Assembly (NCBI GenBank): GCA_026214975.1
Contig: JAOBSW010000397.1
Coordinates: 1 to 64,000 of the forward strand
Origin: Gentiana macrophylla
Taxonomy: Eukaryota; Streptophyta; Magnoliopsida; Gentianales; Gentianaceae
Direction of reading: 5' to 3'
Length of the DNA stretch: 64,000 bases
The first letter of the stretch is position 1. Each line of letters begins with the position of its first letter. The notes below the pieces were generated by a model, which did not search any database, was not told where the DNA came from, and was given only the letters and a program-made list of their open reading frames with translations. Below are positions 46,775 through 60,976 of this stretch, piece by piece. A program made the translations under genes and the position numbers.

Positions 46775-47345
46775 TTTGCGCTTTATTTGTGCTTGATCTT
46801 AATCACATTTTAATGATTGTATGCAGCCAAAATGCAATATATCCTGGAGGAGAAGGAAAAGAACGAGAAGGAAATGAGGAATCGAGATAATTGAAGAAGC
46901 AGAGGAGTACAAGAGATCTTTTATGAAAAAAGGAAACAAAATCATGTGAGACTACCATGGCCCAAAAATAGAAGAGAAAAGGTATATATATATATATATA
47001 TATATTCTCCAACAATTTGAATCAATGATTGATTCACTTACACATTTTTACATCATCGACATCGATGTGATGGGTCCCACTTGTTCATCGATAGTTACAC
47101 CACATCGAGATGTAAGGTCGGGATATAGGACCTCTGAAAGTCGAATATAATTTATGAGGTTCGATTTTCTTGACCTCGATGTGATGTCTCGAAAAGTAGA
47201 TTTAGTACGGTGCTACGAAAGACTCTTCTTAAATTTATTGGTGCATTTTTGTTGCAGTTATACCTAGCAAACAAAGAGAAGTTCCACAAAGAAGCAGATC
47301 AAACAATATTGGAAAGCCATTGCAGAGCTCATCCGCCCATATTTT
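46368..47345 (+). pseudogene. Captured clathrin light chain gene, frame-broken
   Basis: Exon 1 (46368-46705) encodes a proline-rich N-terminus, a His repeat and then SSDRPILPDPNQMREEGAAF, as in plant clathrin light chains where the central SDGPILPPPxEMxxEEGxxLREWRR segment precedes the coiled coil. Exon 2 (46827-46981) continues with QNAI, LEEKEKNEKEMRNR and IIEEAEEYKRSF, but in three frames. Exon 3 (from 47258) holds LANKEKFHKEAD and then, in another frame, QYWKAIAELI. Clathrin light chains bind the clathrin heavy-chain hub during vesicle formation. At least three frame shifts mean this copy is not functional. It lies entirely between the CACTA ends together with non-coding upstream sequence (45000-45400) that looks like a promoter and 5' leader. 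Confidence 0.78.
46717..46771. repeat. (TA)n microsatellite in intron 1 of the clathrin light chain copy
   Basis: An uninterrupted run of TA units directly after the exon 1 donor. A second, shorter TA run lies at 46982-47003 at the start of the next intron. Confidence 0.95.
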
Positions 47346-50188
47346 AATGTGTGATGCTGAAACATGTCAGCCCTTAGCCAAGCTTTGTGATGCTCAGTAC
47401 TTGCTAGCCATTGTTTTTATCTGATCATGTTTTTATCTGATCATGTTTCTGCCCAGCTGATGGTAGAACTGAAGACCACAATTAACAACAATAAAACATT
47501 TTATGCCGATTCTAATGGATGCATTTCCTAGAACAGGTATGTTAGCCAATCTAGTAAGGAACGTCATTTATCAAGTAGCTAATGTATTTGCATTTATCAA
47601 GTGTTTAGTAAGTTGCATCTTTTTAATGATTCTTTAAGATTGTGTTTTGGCTTGGTCTGTTTAAGTTGAGTCTTCATTTCAGGTCTTTTAAGTCATGTTT
47701 TGACTTCAGCTTTTTGTTCGTCAATCAGGAATATTGGTGTGCAATACATTAGCTCAGATCCTGCTTTGATGTGCTATCAGTCTAGGTCTATCTAAGCTGC
47801 ATCTATTTGTGATTAGTTTGCTGCCTATAATCCATTAGCTCAGATCCTGCATCTAGCGAACATATCTGTTTAGGGTGTCCCATTTCCATTCTCATGCATT
47901 TTAGTGTCCTTTGTGCAAGCTTACGATAAAATCACCAACCTTGACAAGTGATAAATGTATGTCTCGTGCCCTAAATTTTACTTTAGTTCACGCAAAGCTC
48001 TAATCATTGTAATGAAATTGATTGCCTTTTCTTCTTGTGTTGATGTAGAGTTCGTACACAGTTGATGATCATTTTTTGTAGTATAGGATAAGTTGTAAGA
48101 TTCATTATCAATTATTTAATCGTTTTGGTGTTTTTTTGAATTTTTTGAGGTGGATGTTAAGTGGATACTGATGGTGGAAAATCTCTAGACTTGAGCAGCT
48201 ACCCTTTTATTATTAAGGTACTAAAACTCCCTTGTTAGTCATCTATGCAAGTGCACCTATTATATCTGCAAATTTATTGATCTTTTCAGATTTTTCGGCA
48301 AAGCTTAGGGGGAAAAGGTACAATCCCAAATGGAGAAGGAGCAAGATCATCGCGGTCTTATAAAGCTATTCTCATACCGACTTTTTAAGGAATTTAAAGC
48401 TGAAAACTGGGTACATGCTAACTTGCCAGTATTATTACATTATACCTTTTGTTTTAGTTCCTAATCTACTAAACATAGTGTTACCTGCTTGCTTAAGTCC
48501 AGCCATCCAAGTCCACGTGTTCTCGCTTCTATTTTATCTTCCAATCGCATCATGTTTTTGTTAAGTCAAGAGTTGTATTAGGTCTTCCATCTGTCCAAGT
48601 CTCTTTTACACATCAGTCAATTTTACATAAGCAAAATCGGTTTACTTCTTCTCTAATTCTTTGTTTATTGATATGCCTTCCGCCCCCAAAGTCCGTAACA
48701 TGCTTTATTTCTCGTAAGTTCTCTAATGCTTGTCCACTACTTTTGCTCCCTAAAAGAACGCTAGAGATTGTCTAAAGATGCTTTTCCATATGTATCTAGA
48801 TACTAGTTAATTGTTTTTGTTTGATCTCTGCTGGGAGTGTAGGAAACATATAATGAGTTGAAGCATGTTCTTGCTTTTACGCGACAAGTAGGAGGATCAA
48901 AACTCTCCACTTTCATTTCGTGTATTGTCTTGACCTTTGATTTTTAGTGTTCATTTCCTTTTGCTTAATCTTATCACTAATCAAATCTTACGATCCGAAG
49001 CAATCAGTTTCTTAGTCTAGTGTGTTCTGTTGAAGGTTAATGGAATGACTTTATAGTTTTACTTTGAGTATCACAAGATGTGGTAGTCTTCAAAAATAGC
49101 TTTGCTTTAAATTTCATCATTGTGAAATGTTGTGTGACCATATTTGAGATCCTTTTTAAGTTTGTTGTTGCATTGCTCGTTTTGCGGCTCTCTTCAAAGC
49201 TTTATTTAGGGCCCTCAAAGTACATTACAAAGGATTTCTAAGGTTATCGGGTTTTCAGATACGTTTTTTGAGGTTGTTCTTTTTTGAATGATCTAGTTTC
49301 TGAACACTATGCAGTACATTTGATGTTGTACCTACATAAAATGACTTTAGGGTGTGAATCTGATTTAAAATACTATTGGAAATGCAAACCGGCCACTAAT
49401 ATGCATATCATATATAAATGGGCAGATTACAAGATTGTTCAAGGAGGAGTTTGCTGAGGTTGAGTTCACTGTAAGTGATACTTGTTGTCCCTGTATTGTT
49501 TCTTATGCTTCTTGGTAGTCTTAGGAAGTTAATTTATGACATGAAGATTAATTTGCATGTGCTCCTTAGATTCGAATTATATGATTTATCATAATTTTTT
49601 AAGTATTTTTTGAAATTTTTAGAGTTGATGTTAAGTTTTTGTATACTTGCAAAATGATTGTTAATAATTATTTAATATTTTATTGTGAGCTGTATTATTT
49701 TTTTATTCTTTCGTAGGGTATGTGTATATTTTTTATAGGTTGTAGATTATTAATATTATTTAATTAATTAATAATAATAATAATATATTATTATTATTAT
49801 TATTAAAATATGACTTCTAGTGACAAAGCCCTTGTCAATATTAACCATTAATGTAAAAATGTGTTTAAGCCTTTTGGTGACAACAACACTGAATTAGTGA
49901 TAAAATGTTCATTATTTTGTGACAAAAGTTTCGTAGCAAGAAAAACCTTCTGGTGAGAGATGGAGCTTTGTCTTGAAAAGCTTTGGTGACAAAAATGTAA
50001 GATTTGTCGCCATTGAACTCTTTTAATGACTAACTCATTGATCGTCACAAGAGACACCTTTAGCGTCACTGCTTACGCAACAAACGCCGCGACAAAAAAA
50101 ATTTGTCACAAAAACTTTTACTGACAAAAATCAGCACTTTTAGCGACAAATTTGTTTGTCACGAAAAGGCCTATTTTTTGTAGTGTAT

Positions 50189-51290
50189 CTGATTTCAAAA
50201 AGGTGGTTCCTTTTTTGTGCCTAGTTTAATTTCCCTCTCTTTTTTTGTCTCCATTTTCCATATTTTGCACATACTTGAATGCTTGTTTTAGCTACCTCTG
50301 CATCTTTGGATCACTGAGTGTAGAAAAAGTTACCATCTTTACATGTATTCTGCAAACAGAAGAGAGATAGGAGCTATGTGCTTATCCAAACCAACACATC
50401 ATTGAGGCATATATATTATTTGAATTGTCATTATCCTAATACTCACCTGGTAGTTCTTCTTTCAGGGCATAATCTGCATCTGGTAGTTGAACACAAATCT
50501 AAAGTGATTCTTGGAATATATGGAACAGTATAAAGTACCATGACTATTACTTGTCTGGATTTTGCTCCGGTGATAGAGTATTACTCGGCATGAAAAAGTT
50601 GTCGCCCGGACGCCTAGGTGATGGCTTGTCGCCTCGGTGTATGCCTAGCGCTTTGACAACTATATATGGTAGAGGTCGAATTTTTCTGAAGTTAAAGGTT
50701 AGCTTAATTGTATACAGTTTTTATTTATTTATTTACCAATTAATCAATAACTTTCTTAATTATGTTATTGGACTTACTTGGCTGAGTGAGTAGCATGAAG
50801 CCATCACTGTTATATGCAAATGCTATTTTCCTAGCAACAAGTAGATTTAGTCGATAATTTTCTCGGTTATATTCCACTGTGATTATAAGTCATCCAAGGA
50901 TCATAGAAAACATTACATAACCAATAGCGTTGACGTAATCCAATGGAGCTATATGCCACTAAGCAAGATATATAGTTTTTTGTGAGTGCTAAATAATCGT
51001 GTAATGAAGTATACGTTTTCATGATAGAAACGGCCTTGCTGGGCTGCACGCTTTTTTAAAAACGAGCCTAATTCTAGTATTAACGCAGTTAACAATGATT
51101 GTCAAGGATATATAAGGCGAGTAGGCATCCCTTTCTTGCATTCTCCGTCAACACAATTTGCACGTACACAGACTCACAGAAAATCGCTCGGTCACTGTTG
51201 CGGCTTTCATTGGAATCCTTGGCAGGTTGAATTTGTTAAGTAAGCAATTTTACAAAGCATATGTACAAGATCGTCCGGTCAATGTTGTCC
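50189..51290. other. Spacer with a GTTGTC...GACAAC short element candidate
   Basis: At 50598-50661 the sequence between AGTTGTCGCCCGGACGCC and GCTTTGACAACT has inverted AGTTGTC ends and GCCTAG-type repeats, suggestive of a small MITE but too short and without a duplication. Otherwise no gene is seen. Confidence 0.3.
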
Positions 51291-51293
51291 GGT

Positions 51294-51454
51294 CAACCAA
51301 AGACAAAATGCGCAGGTCCTCTAAAAAAAAGTTAAATTTGGAGAATCCTCTGCTGAAGGTTTTGGTGATGAAGATTTGCATGTTGCTGGATGAACAACGT
51401 AGAGAATCGCCTGCTCACAAAATTGGAATTCTTTTGGGAAATGAACAACTCTGA
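51294..51454 (+). pseudogene. Second copy of the LINE ORF1-like fragment
   Basis: The segment CTCTAAAAAAAAGTTAAATTTGGAGAATC and the downstream TCCTCTGCTGAAGGT (about 51340-51361) match the inverse of 38500-38621 in order. The copy ends near 51430. In the same frame as in the other copy it reads DEDLHVAG.. with changes. It confirms that this LINE-type ORF1 is a dispersed family in this genome. Confidence 0.5.
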
Positions 51455-51575
51455 ACCGGCCTATCCACACTCGTATGATAGTACAACAATATTATCAATT
51501 GCTCTAGATGAGAGTGTGTCACAAAAGAGCGTATGTATCATTTTAAAGAAAAAAAAGGTTGAGCCCCCCTCCCTC

Positions 51576-51805
51576 TAGACCCGTCCAAATGGTGGAACCA
51601 AGAATCGCTTGGTTTAAACAAATCTTAGGTTTGACGAACCGCCGGTTTAAAAAACCTGCGGCACATCGCTCAAAGCGACGGTTGCGGTTCCGCCAGTGGT
51701 TTTAAAATTTCATAATTTTTTTTCTTTTCATTTTCACCTAATACTTATTATTTTCACTACAATAACAAATTATTGTTTTTTTCACTATAATTACTAAAAC
51801 GAGAG

Positions 51806-51888
<83 letters not shown>

Positions 51889-52726
51889 TAATTAGTTTTC
51901 TATTAAATTGTTAAAAATAATATTAATATTGTGTTATTTTATTTATATGTATATAATGTTATTTTAAAAAATTGTGTTATTTTTTCAACACTTTTACTTG
52001 GTAATTCGGTTCTTTTCATTATATTTTTATATATGTAATCGTGTTTGATGACAACACATATAAAAATCAAAGCGAACGTAGTTCTTATTGTTTATTTTTA
52101 GTCTTTTTATAGTTTGTTGTAAAAGTTTTTATAGTAATTTTTATTAATGTTTTTTTAAAGTCTTTTATAGTTTTTGTTATAAATTTTTTGAGTCGGTTTT
52201 AAATATACGTTGATTATAAATGTTGTTTTATTAAATATTAGGTGAGATATATTGTGTTGTTTTTTTATATGTAAATTGTGTTGTTTTTTCAACGCCAGAC
52301 AGTAATTCGGTTCTTTACGTATTTTTTATATGTAATCGTGTCGGAGGCACGACACATATAAAAAAACTTGATATGTGTTGTTTTTAACAACTAAACAAAT
52401 TTGATAATCAAAGAAATGAATAGAAGATGTACGAAATGAGTAGAAGATTGAGAGAGATTGGTGTGAGATTGGTGTAGGAATGAGGTAGTATTTATAGGAA
52501 ATTTTTTGGGGTGTTTGGGAGAAAAAAAAAATAAAAAAAAAATTAAATAAATAAAATTAGCCGTTGCATAAATAGCCGTTGGGCCGGTTCCGGCCGGTTC
52601 CTGGGAGGGCGGTTCCGGTTCCAATAATCCCAAACCGGCACAAACCGGCGGTTCCACAAACCGCCGGTTCACAAACCGGCGGTTCCGGTTCCAACCGGCG
52701 GTTTCGGTTTTGGTTGGCCAGGTCTA
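51576..52726. mobile_element. Non-autonomous hAT element, 1151 bp, perfect 8-bp TSD
   Basis: The ends are TAGACCCGTCCAA (51576) and TTGGCCAGGTCTA (ending 52726), imperfect inverted repeats. The eight bases outside are identical: CCTCCCTC at 51568-51575 and 52727-52734. Near both ends lie repeats of GGTTCC and CCGCCGGTTT or ACCGGCGGTTCC (51635-51700 and 52580-52710), as in known plant hAT families. The middle is AT-rich with a (TA)n tract. No transposase frame is present. Confidence 0.9.
51808..51884. repeat. (TA)n microsatellite
   Basis: About 38 uninterrupted TA units inside the hAT element. Confidence 0.95.
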
Positions 52727-52734
52727 CCTCCCTC

Positions 52735-52868
52735 CGTCCCATTTTTTTTTTTTAATTACTCCCTCCGCCCCATTGTATCATTTAACATTTATCATTTTTA
52801 AACATGCATTGGAAATATAACTTTCATTTAACATTTATCATTTTTAAACGTGCATTGGAAATATAACT
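52735..52868. repeat. Truncated Stowaway-like end with a 46-bp tandem duplication
   Basis: TACTCCCTCCGCCCCATTG is the beginning of a Stowaway-type terminus, followed by a unit containing CATTTAACATTTATCATTTT and GCATTGGAAATATAACTT that occurs twice. Confidence 0.6.
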
Positions 52869-52870
52869 TA

Positions 52871-53132
52871 CTCCTTCTGTCCCATTTTATTTGTCCACGT
52901 TTTCTTTTTGATTTGTCCCAAAATAAATATCCACTTTATGCATTTATTGTCAATAAATTCTCTTCCTTCTTTACAATATTTACAATAAAAGGCGGGTAAC
53001 ATTAAATGATCCAACAACAATTAAAATAGCATAAATGTAAAAATATTGGATCATTTAATGAAATTTAAAGCTTTATCTATGCTTTTCTTTAGTGAAAAAT
53101 CAAAATAGACAAATAAAATAAGACGAGAAGAG
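52871..53132. mobile_element. Stowaway MITE, 262 bp, TA duplication
   Basis: The left end CTCCTTCTGTCCCATTTTAT pairs with the right end ATAAAATAAGACGAGAAGAG. TA lies on both sides (52869-52870, 53133-53134). The ends, size and TA target fit Stowaway (Tc1/mariner) elements. Confidence 0.88.
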
Positions 53133-53134
53133 TA

Positions 53135-54385
53135 CTAGTTTAATTAAAGCACGAGTTCCTGCTAAAAAATAAATTAAAGCACGAGTAATGGTGAAAAAAA
53201 TATTGACGGTTGTATAGGTATCGTAAAATAATAAATAAAATAATAACTATTGTATTAGAATTGTAAAATAATAATTGAAAATGTACGAAAGTAGTTTTGA
53301 AATGTGACGGTTTAAAAACAATCCGAAGGAGGGAAATTATTGCGCGTGACAGATCTATACGGTGTGGAGACATCGTGTGTCACATCATACACCACAGACT
53401 CTCATTCTATATTTAAACTGTGTTGTTCTGATCATTTCATCCATCACTTTATCTCAAATTTCCTCACCACACAATAACTTCATTCCAAAGGAATCATGTA
53501 TTGTCGTGGAGCGGGTTCTACTCAAAAAAATCCCTCTTTTTTATTTTTCTGATAAGATATTTTTTTTTTAAAATATTAGTATAAAACAGGAATTAATAAT
53601 GACTTCCATCTAGAACTTGTGCCGACTTGATAGTGACTCCACACGTTTTACGGTAGTGCTACATACACTACATTTACCTCCACTACATCATCCACAATAT
53701 CATCTACACCACACATTTAATTAGGCCCCACAAAAAAAAAATTTTTCTCTCCAATCTCATGATGTAATCATCCACTACATCATCCACTACACTTTTTACA
53801 GTAGTGACATAAGATTTTCCGACGTTTTATGTAGGAAAAAGTCATGGTGCATAAATTTTCTCTGTATTTAGACCGATGATGTGACGACAACACGTCCAAT
53901 TTCACGTCGCGGTTAAAATGTGTGGCCCCGATCGTTTACTACTTGTCGCTTTATTTTAAAATCCATTCTCCACGCAAATATTTCCCAACAACTACGGTAT
54001 AGTGTATGTATATCAATAATAATATGCCGCTTCTATCGACACCACGAAAATACTCACGGCATCATAATTACTCTCGGTACCCACTTTTGACACCCAATTG
54101 AATATTTTTATTATTTTTAATAAAGATAACGCCGTAAGATCGACGATCATTTTGCGATGATAATGGCGTCAATCAAATCGACGTTGGTTTTCAATCCTAA
54201 CGTCGGTGACAATGATTTCTGATTATAAATACGCTATTCACAGAAACGTTGTAACCCATTGACGTTATGAGGAAAAAACGTCGTCGCTCCGACGCCGTAA
54301 CGCTTTGTCAAAAAATAATTTGATGGTGTGATGAAATAAATGGAAAAAAAAATGTGGTACTTAATAAGAAATCGCGCTAATAATA
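53135..54385. other. Intergenic sequence with short repeat blocks
   Basis: No supported gene. 53640-53815 has repeated CACTACATCATCCAC motifs between GGTAGTG and CAGTAGTG, possibly a small inverted-repeat element. 54100-54310 is unusually rich in CG dinucleotides (ACGCCGTAAGATCGACG, ACGTCGTCGCTCCGACGCCG). Confidence 0.35.
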
Positions 54386-54824
54386 CTACATCCGTCCCAA
54401 AATGTAAGTTCATTTGGGTGTTTTCACACAGATTAAAGAAGATTGTTAAATTTGTTATGTGTCATTAATTTTGATTGAAAATTCTAAAATACCTTTGACA
54501 GTTTATTAATGCAGTAGTGAAAAGTGGGTGAATATATAATAAATGGGGTAGAGGAATAAAATGAAATGTAATTCAAATTGGATGTTTTCACACACATTAA
54601 GAAAGTTGGTTAAATTTGTTATGTGTCATTAATTTTGATAGAAAAGTCTAAAATACCTTTTGACTGTTATTAATGCAGAATAATGAAAAGTAGACGAATA
54701 TATAATAAATGAAAGGATAAAAGAAAAAAAATATAATAAATACTTAATTAATTATTTAAATTAATTTACGTTATGAGACGAAAACAAAATAAGTAAATAG
54801 ACTTATATTTTGAGAATACTATTA
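54386..54824. mobile_element. Stowaway-type MITE, 439 bp, with internal 164-bp tandem duplication
   Basis: The left end CTACATCCGTCCCAAAATGT pairs with the right end ACTTATATTTTGAGAATACT over about 24 bp, with TA on both sides (54384-54385, 54825-54826). The TTAAATTTGTTATGTGTCAT and CTAAAATACCTTT blocks occur twice at a spacing of 164 bp, so the middle is duplicated. The right end overlaps the likely TATA box of the beta-glucosidase gene. Confidence 0.8.
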
Positions 54825-54829
54825 TATAA
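54823..54829 (+). promoter_or_regulatory. TATA box of the beta-glucosidase gene, at the MITE border
   Basis: TATATAA followed by G lies 70 bp before the ATG at 54893. It spans the last bases of the MITE and its TA duplication. No better TATA box was seen between the MITE and the ATG. Confidence 0.55.
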
Positions 54830-54892
54830 GATCTTTCTGGGACGAGGAGGTTGACGGAGAATCGCCAAGTTCTCACTCACTTTAGGGGTGAA

Positions 54893-58744
<3,852 letters not shown>

Positions 58745-59068
58745 TGAGAATGATTATGTTCGCCCGCGCCGCAACTTCATACGAAACGATATATATCCTA
58801 CTTTTTCAGCCTTGTGTTATAGATTATCAACGCATGTAAAAACGTGTTGCATTGATTTTTTTTTTATCCATTTCCTGTTATATTTGCTTAGTGGAACAGG
58901 AAAATCACATGTCCGCTGTAAAGCTAATTAAGAGAGTTTACTAAGGAAGTGATAATTATGACACTTTGTAGAAAGACGATTCAATAAGAGAGCAAGTTTG
59001 CATTAGATTATTATTTAGTTTTGTTTCTTAAATGGTAGTCCAAAAAAATGGGTAGTACAAAGGCAAAC

Positions 59069-59101
<33 letters not shown>

Positions 59102-59459
59102 GATGAGGGTGAAGGAGACTAAAATTCATTTTTTAATACAAAATAAATAAAGGGACAATTATTCAAAATGACACATATGGGACTTAATTATGTAAAAGTG
59201 ACATTTAAAACAAACACTTAGTTATAAGGACAAAAATTAGGTAGATAGACCCAAATACCCTTAATGAAGAAAATTAAAAAAAATTAAAAAAGGTGGAACA
59301 GGGGCGCTGAAATGCTGAATGTTTTTTTATTTATTTTTGAAACTTACGTTGTTGTGTGTTTTGCTTTTTTTTTTATTTTTATTTTTATTCTTATTTATTT
59401 TCCTAAACGTTGCAGAGTTTTTTTTTTCCTTTCTGGACGGTGATTTTTTTTTATTAACT
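58745..59459. other. 3' flank of the beta-glucosidase and spacer
   Basis: The first part is the 3' untranslated region. An (ATT)n microsatellite lies at 59069-59101. 59330-59420 is T-rich. No other gene is seen. Confidence 0.4.
59069..59101. repeat. (ATT)n microsatellite
   Basis: Eleven or so ATT units downstream of the beta-glucosidase gene. Confidence 0.95.
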
Positions 59460-60320
59460 ACCGTGATGCATTGATTGTCCTGATGCATTGACCATCTCAA
59501 TGCATTGACCACCGCGATGCACTGACCACCCCGATGCATTGACATCGGCAATCATATATGCAGTGACATCGGCAATCATATATGCGTAACATCAACAATT
59601 TATGCAGTGACATCGGCAATCAGATATGCAGTGACATCAACATTTTATGCAGTGACATCAGCAATCATATATGAATGACAAACAATTTATGCAGTGACAT
59701 CGGCAATCATATATGTAGAGACATCGCGATGCAGTGGCCACCCCCGATGCAGAGACACCGCGATTAAGTGGCCACCCCCGATGCAGGGACACCACGATGC
59801 AGAGACCATCGGGATGCAGTGATCACCGGGATGTAGTGACATTTGATGAAGCAACACCGTGATGACATTTGATATTTTCCGACTTAATTTCATAAAATCG
59901 ATTTCTTTTCTTCATAAAATCAACTTCAAATGGCTATATCGTTTGATATAAAACTACGATCAACATAATCTTTCACCTTAATTCATATTTTTATTCAGTG
60001 ACATCGGCAATCATATATGCAGTGATGTCAACATTTTATGTAGTGACATCGGCAATCATAAATGCATGACATCAACAATTTATGCAGTGACATCGACAAT
60101 CAGATATGCAGTGACATCAATATTTTATGCAGTGACATCAACAATCATATATGAATGACATCAACAATTTATGTAGTGATGTCAGCAATCAAATATGCAG
60201 TGACATCGGCAATCAGATATGCAGTGACATCAACATTTTATGTAGTGACATCAGCAATCATATATGAATGACATCAGCAATCAAATATGCAGTGACATCA
60301 ACATTTTATGCTTTGACATA
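59460..60320. repeat. Degenerate minisatellite, units about 21-27 bp
   Basis: Variable units built on GCAGTGACATCGGCAATCAT and GCAGTGACATCAACATTTTAT are repeated in two blocks (about 59520-59740 and 59995-60320), with a diverged GATGCAGTGGCCACC-type block at 59460-59860. Units with CATATATG and with AACATTTTATG alternate. It is on the downstream side of the DHHC exon on the minus strand, so it may lie in the following intron of that gene. Confidence 0.88.
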
Positions 60321-60856
60321 AGCTTTTAAACAAGATATCTCAAAAGGGTCAGGGTACTTTCTTAAATGAAGAATAAACATAAACAAATAGAATGTTTATT
60401 TTGCTGCCATTAAGGATTTTGAAAGTACATATTCACAAGCACATTTCAGACACATTTAAAATAAATCTGGATGGTTCACTTTAAATAAGACAAATATGAA
60501 TTGCATCATGAGGGTGAAGTCTCTGATGTTCCAAAATTGCATAATTCAGGGAACAGGGTTGGAAAATTTGTTACAAAAATAACAAAAATATGCACACGTT
60601 TTATATATAAGACTATACATACACCATCAAAGTATAGTCAAGAATTGGTAATAAACAGACATCCTGCTGACTAAAACAAAAGGCATGAGTGGCTCTAGCA
60701 GTTACAACAAGACCTTCATCCACCCCTTTAGAAATTTCCCACAACTATAATGTCGTTTTACATACCACTGGTCAAATCAAGAAAATCTTATAAGATGGAT
60801 GATACACAGAATAAAGGAAACAACAGTGGAATTTATGACTTGTAAAGAATAAATAC
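60321..60856. other. Non-coding sequence downstream of the DHHC exon
   Basis: Presumed intron on the minus strand. No further DHHC-family exon was recognised here, so the rest of the gene is missing or out of view. Confidence 0.4.
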
Positions 60857-60948
60857 CACAAACAGTAGGAAGAACTTATAATTCTGTGCCCCAACACAAT
60901 TGACAACCCATATGCAATGGTGATCCATCTTGAGAACACATCTCCTGC
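60857..60948 (-). pseudogene. Isolated exon of a DHHC palmitoyltransferase
   Basis: On the minus strand, a TTGCAG acceptor is followed by a 92-bp exon and a GTATTT donor. The translation contains [20 protein letters not shown] and [10 protein letters not shown]. This is the DHHC cysteine-rich core: the D-H-H-C tetrad carries out protein S-acylation, with C...HHC and C..N..N.KYF.LF as family hallmarks. No other exon of this gene is seen in the window: the upstream side is cut by an LTR element that starts 28 bp before the acceptor, and the downstream side shows no match. It is therefore a remnant or a gene split across a large insertion. Confidence 0.85.
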
Positions 60949-60976
60949 CTGCAAGAGGCACAACCACTTCTACATG

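Larger units (their letters stand above)
44467..50185. mobile_element. CACTA (En/Spm-type) transposon carrying a clathrin light chain copy
   Basis: The left end reads CACTACAAAAAAAAGA (44467) and the right end is TATTTTTTGTAGTG (ending 50185), so both ends are CACTA-type. The 3-bp duplication TAT flanks them (44464-44466 and 50186-50188). Subterminal regions (44480-44760 and 49810-50175) contain many copies of GTGACAAA or TTTGTCAC in both orientations, the usual binding-site clusters of CACTA elements. No CACTA transposase (TNPD-like) is recognisable, so it is non-autonomous. A broken clathrin light chain gene occupies 46368-47345. Other putative exon-like segments lie at 48330-48411 and 49427-49470, but I cannot assign them. 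Confidence 0.88.

Noticed and set aside
50598..50661. A short AGTTGTC...GACAACT unit as a MITE
   Set aside because: Only about 64 bp, with a 7-bp inverted end and no duplication; insufficient support.
59460..60320. The repeat array as a CRISPR array
   Set aside because: Units are contiguous and degenerate, there are no unique spacers of constant length, and the DNA is plant nuclear.
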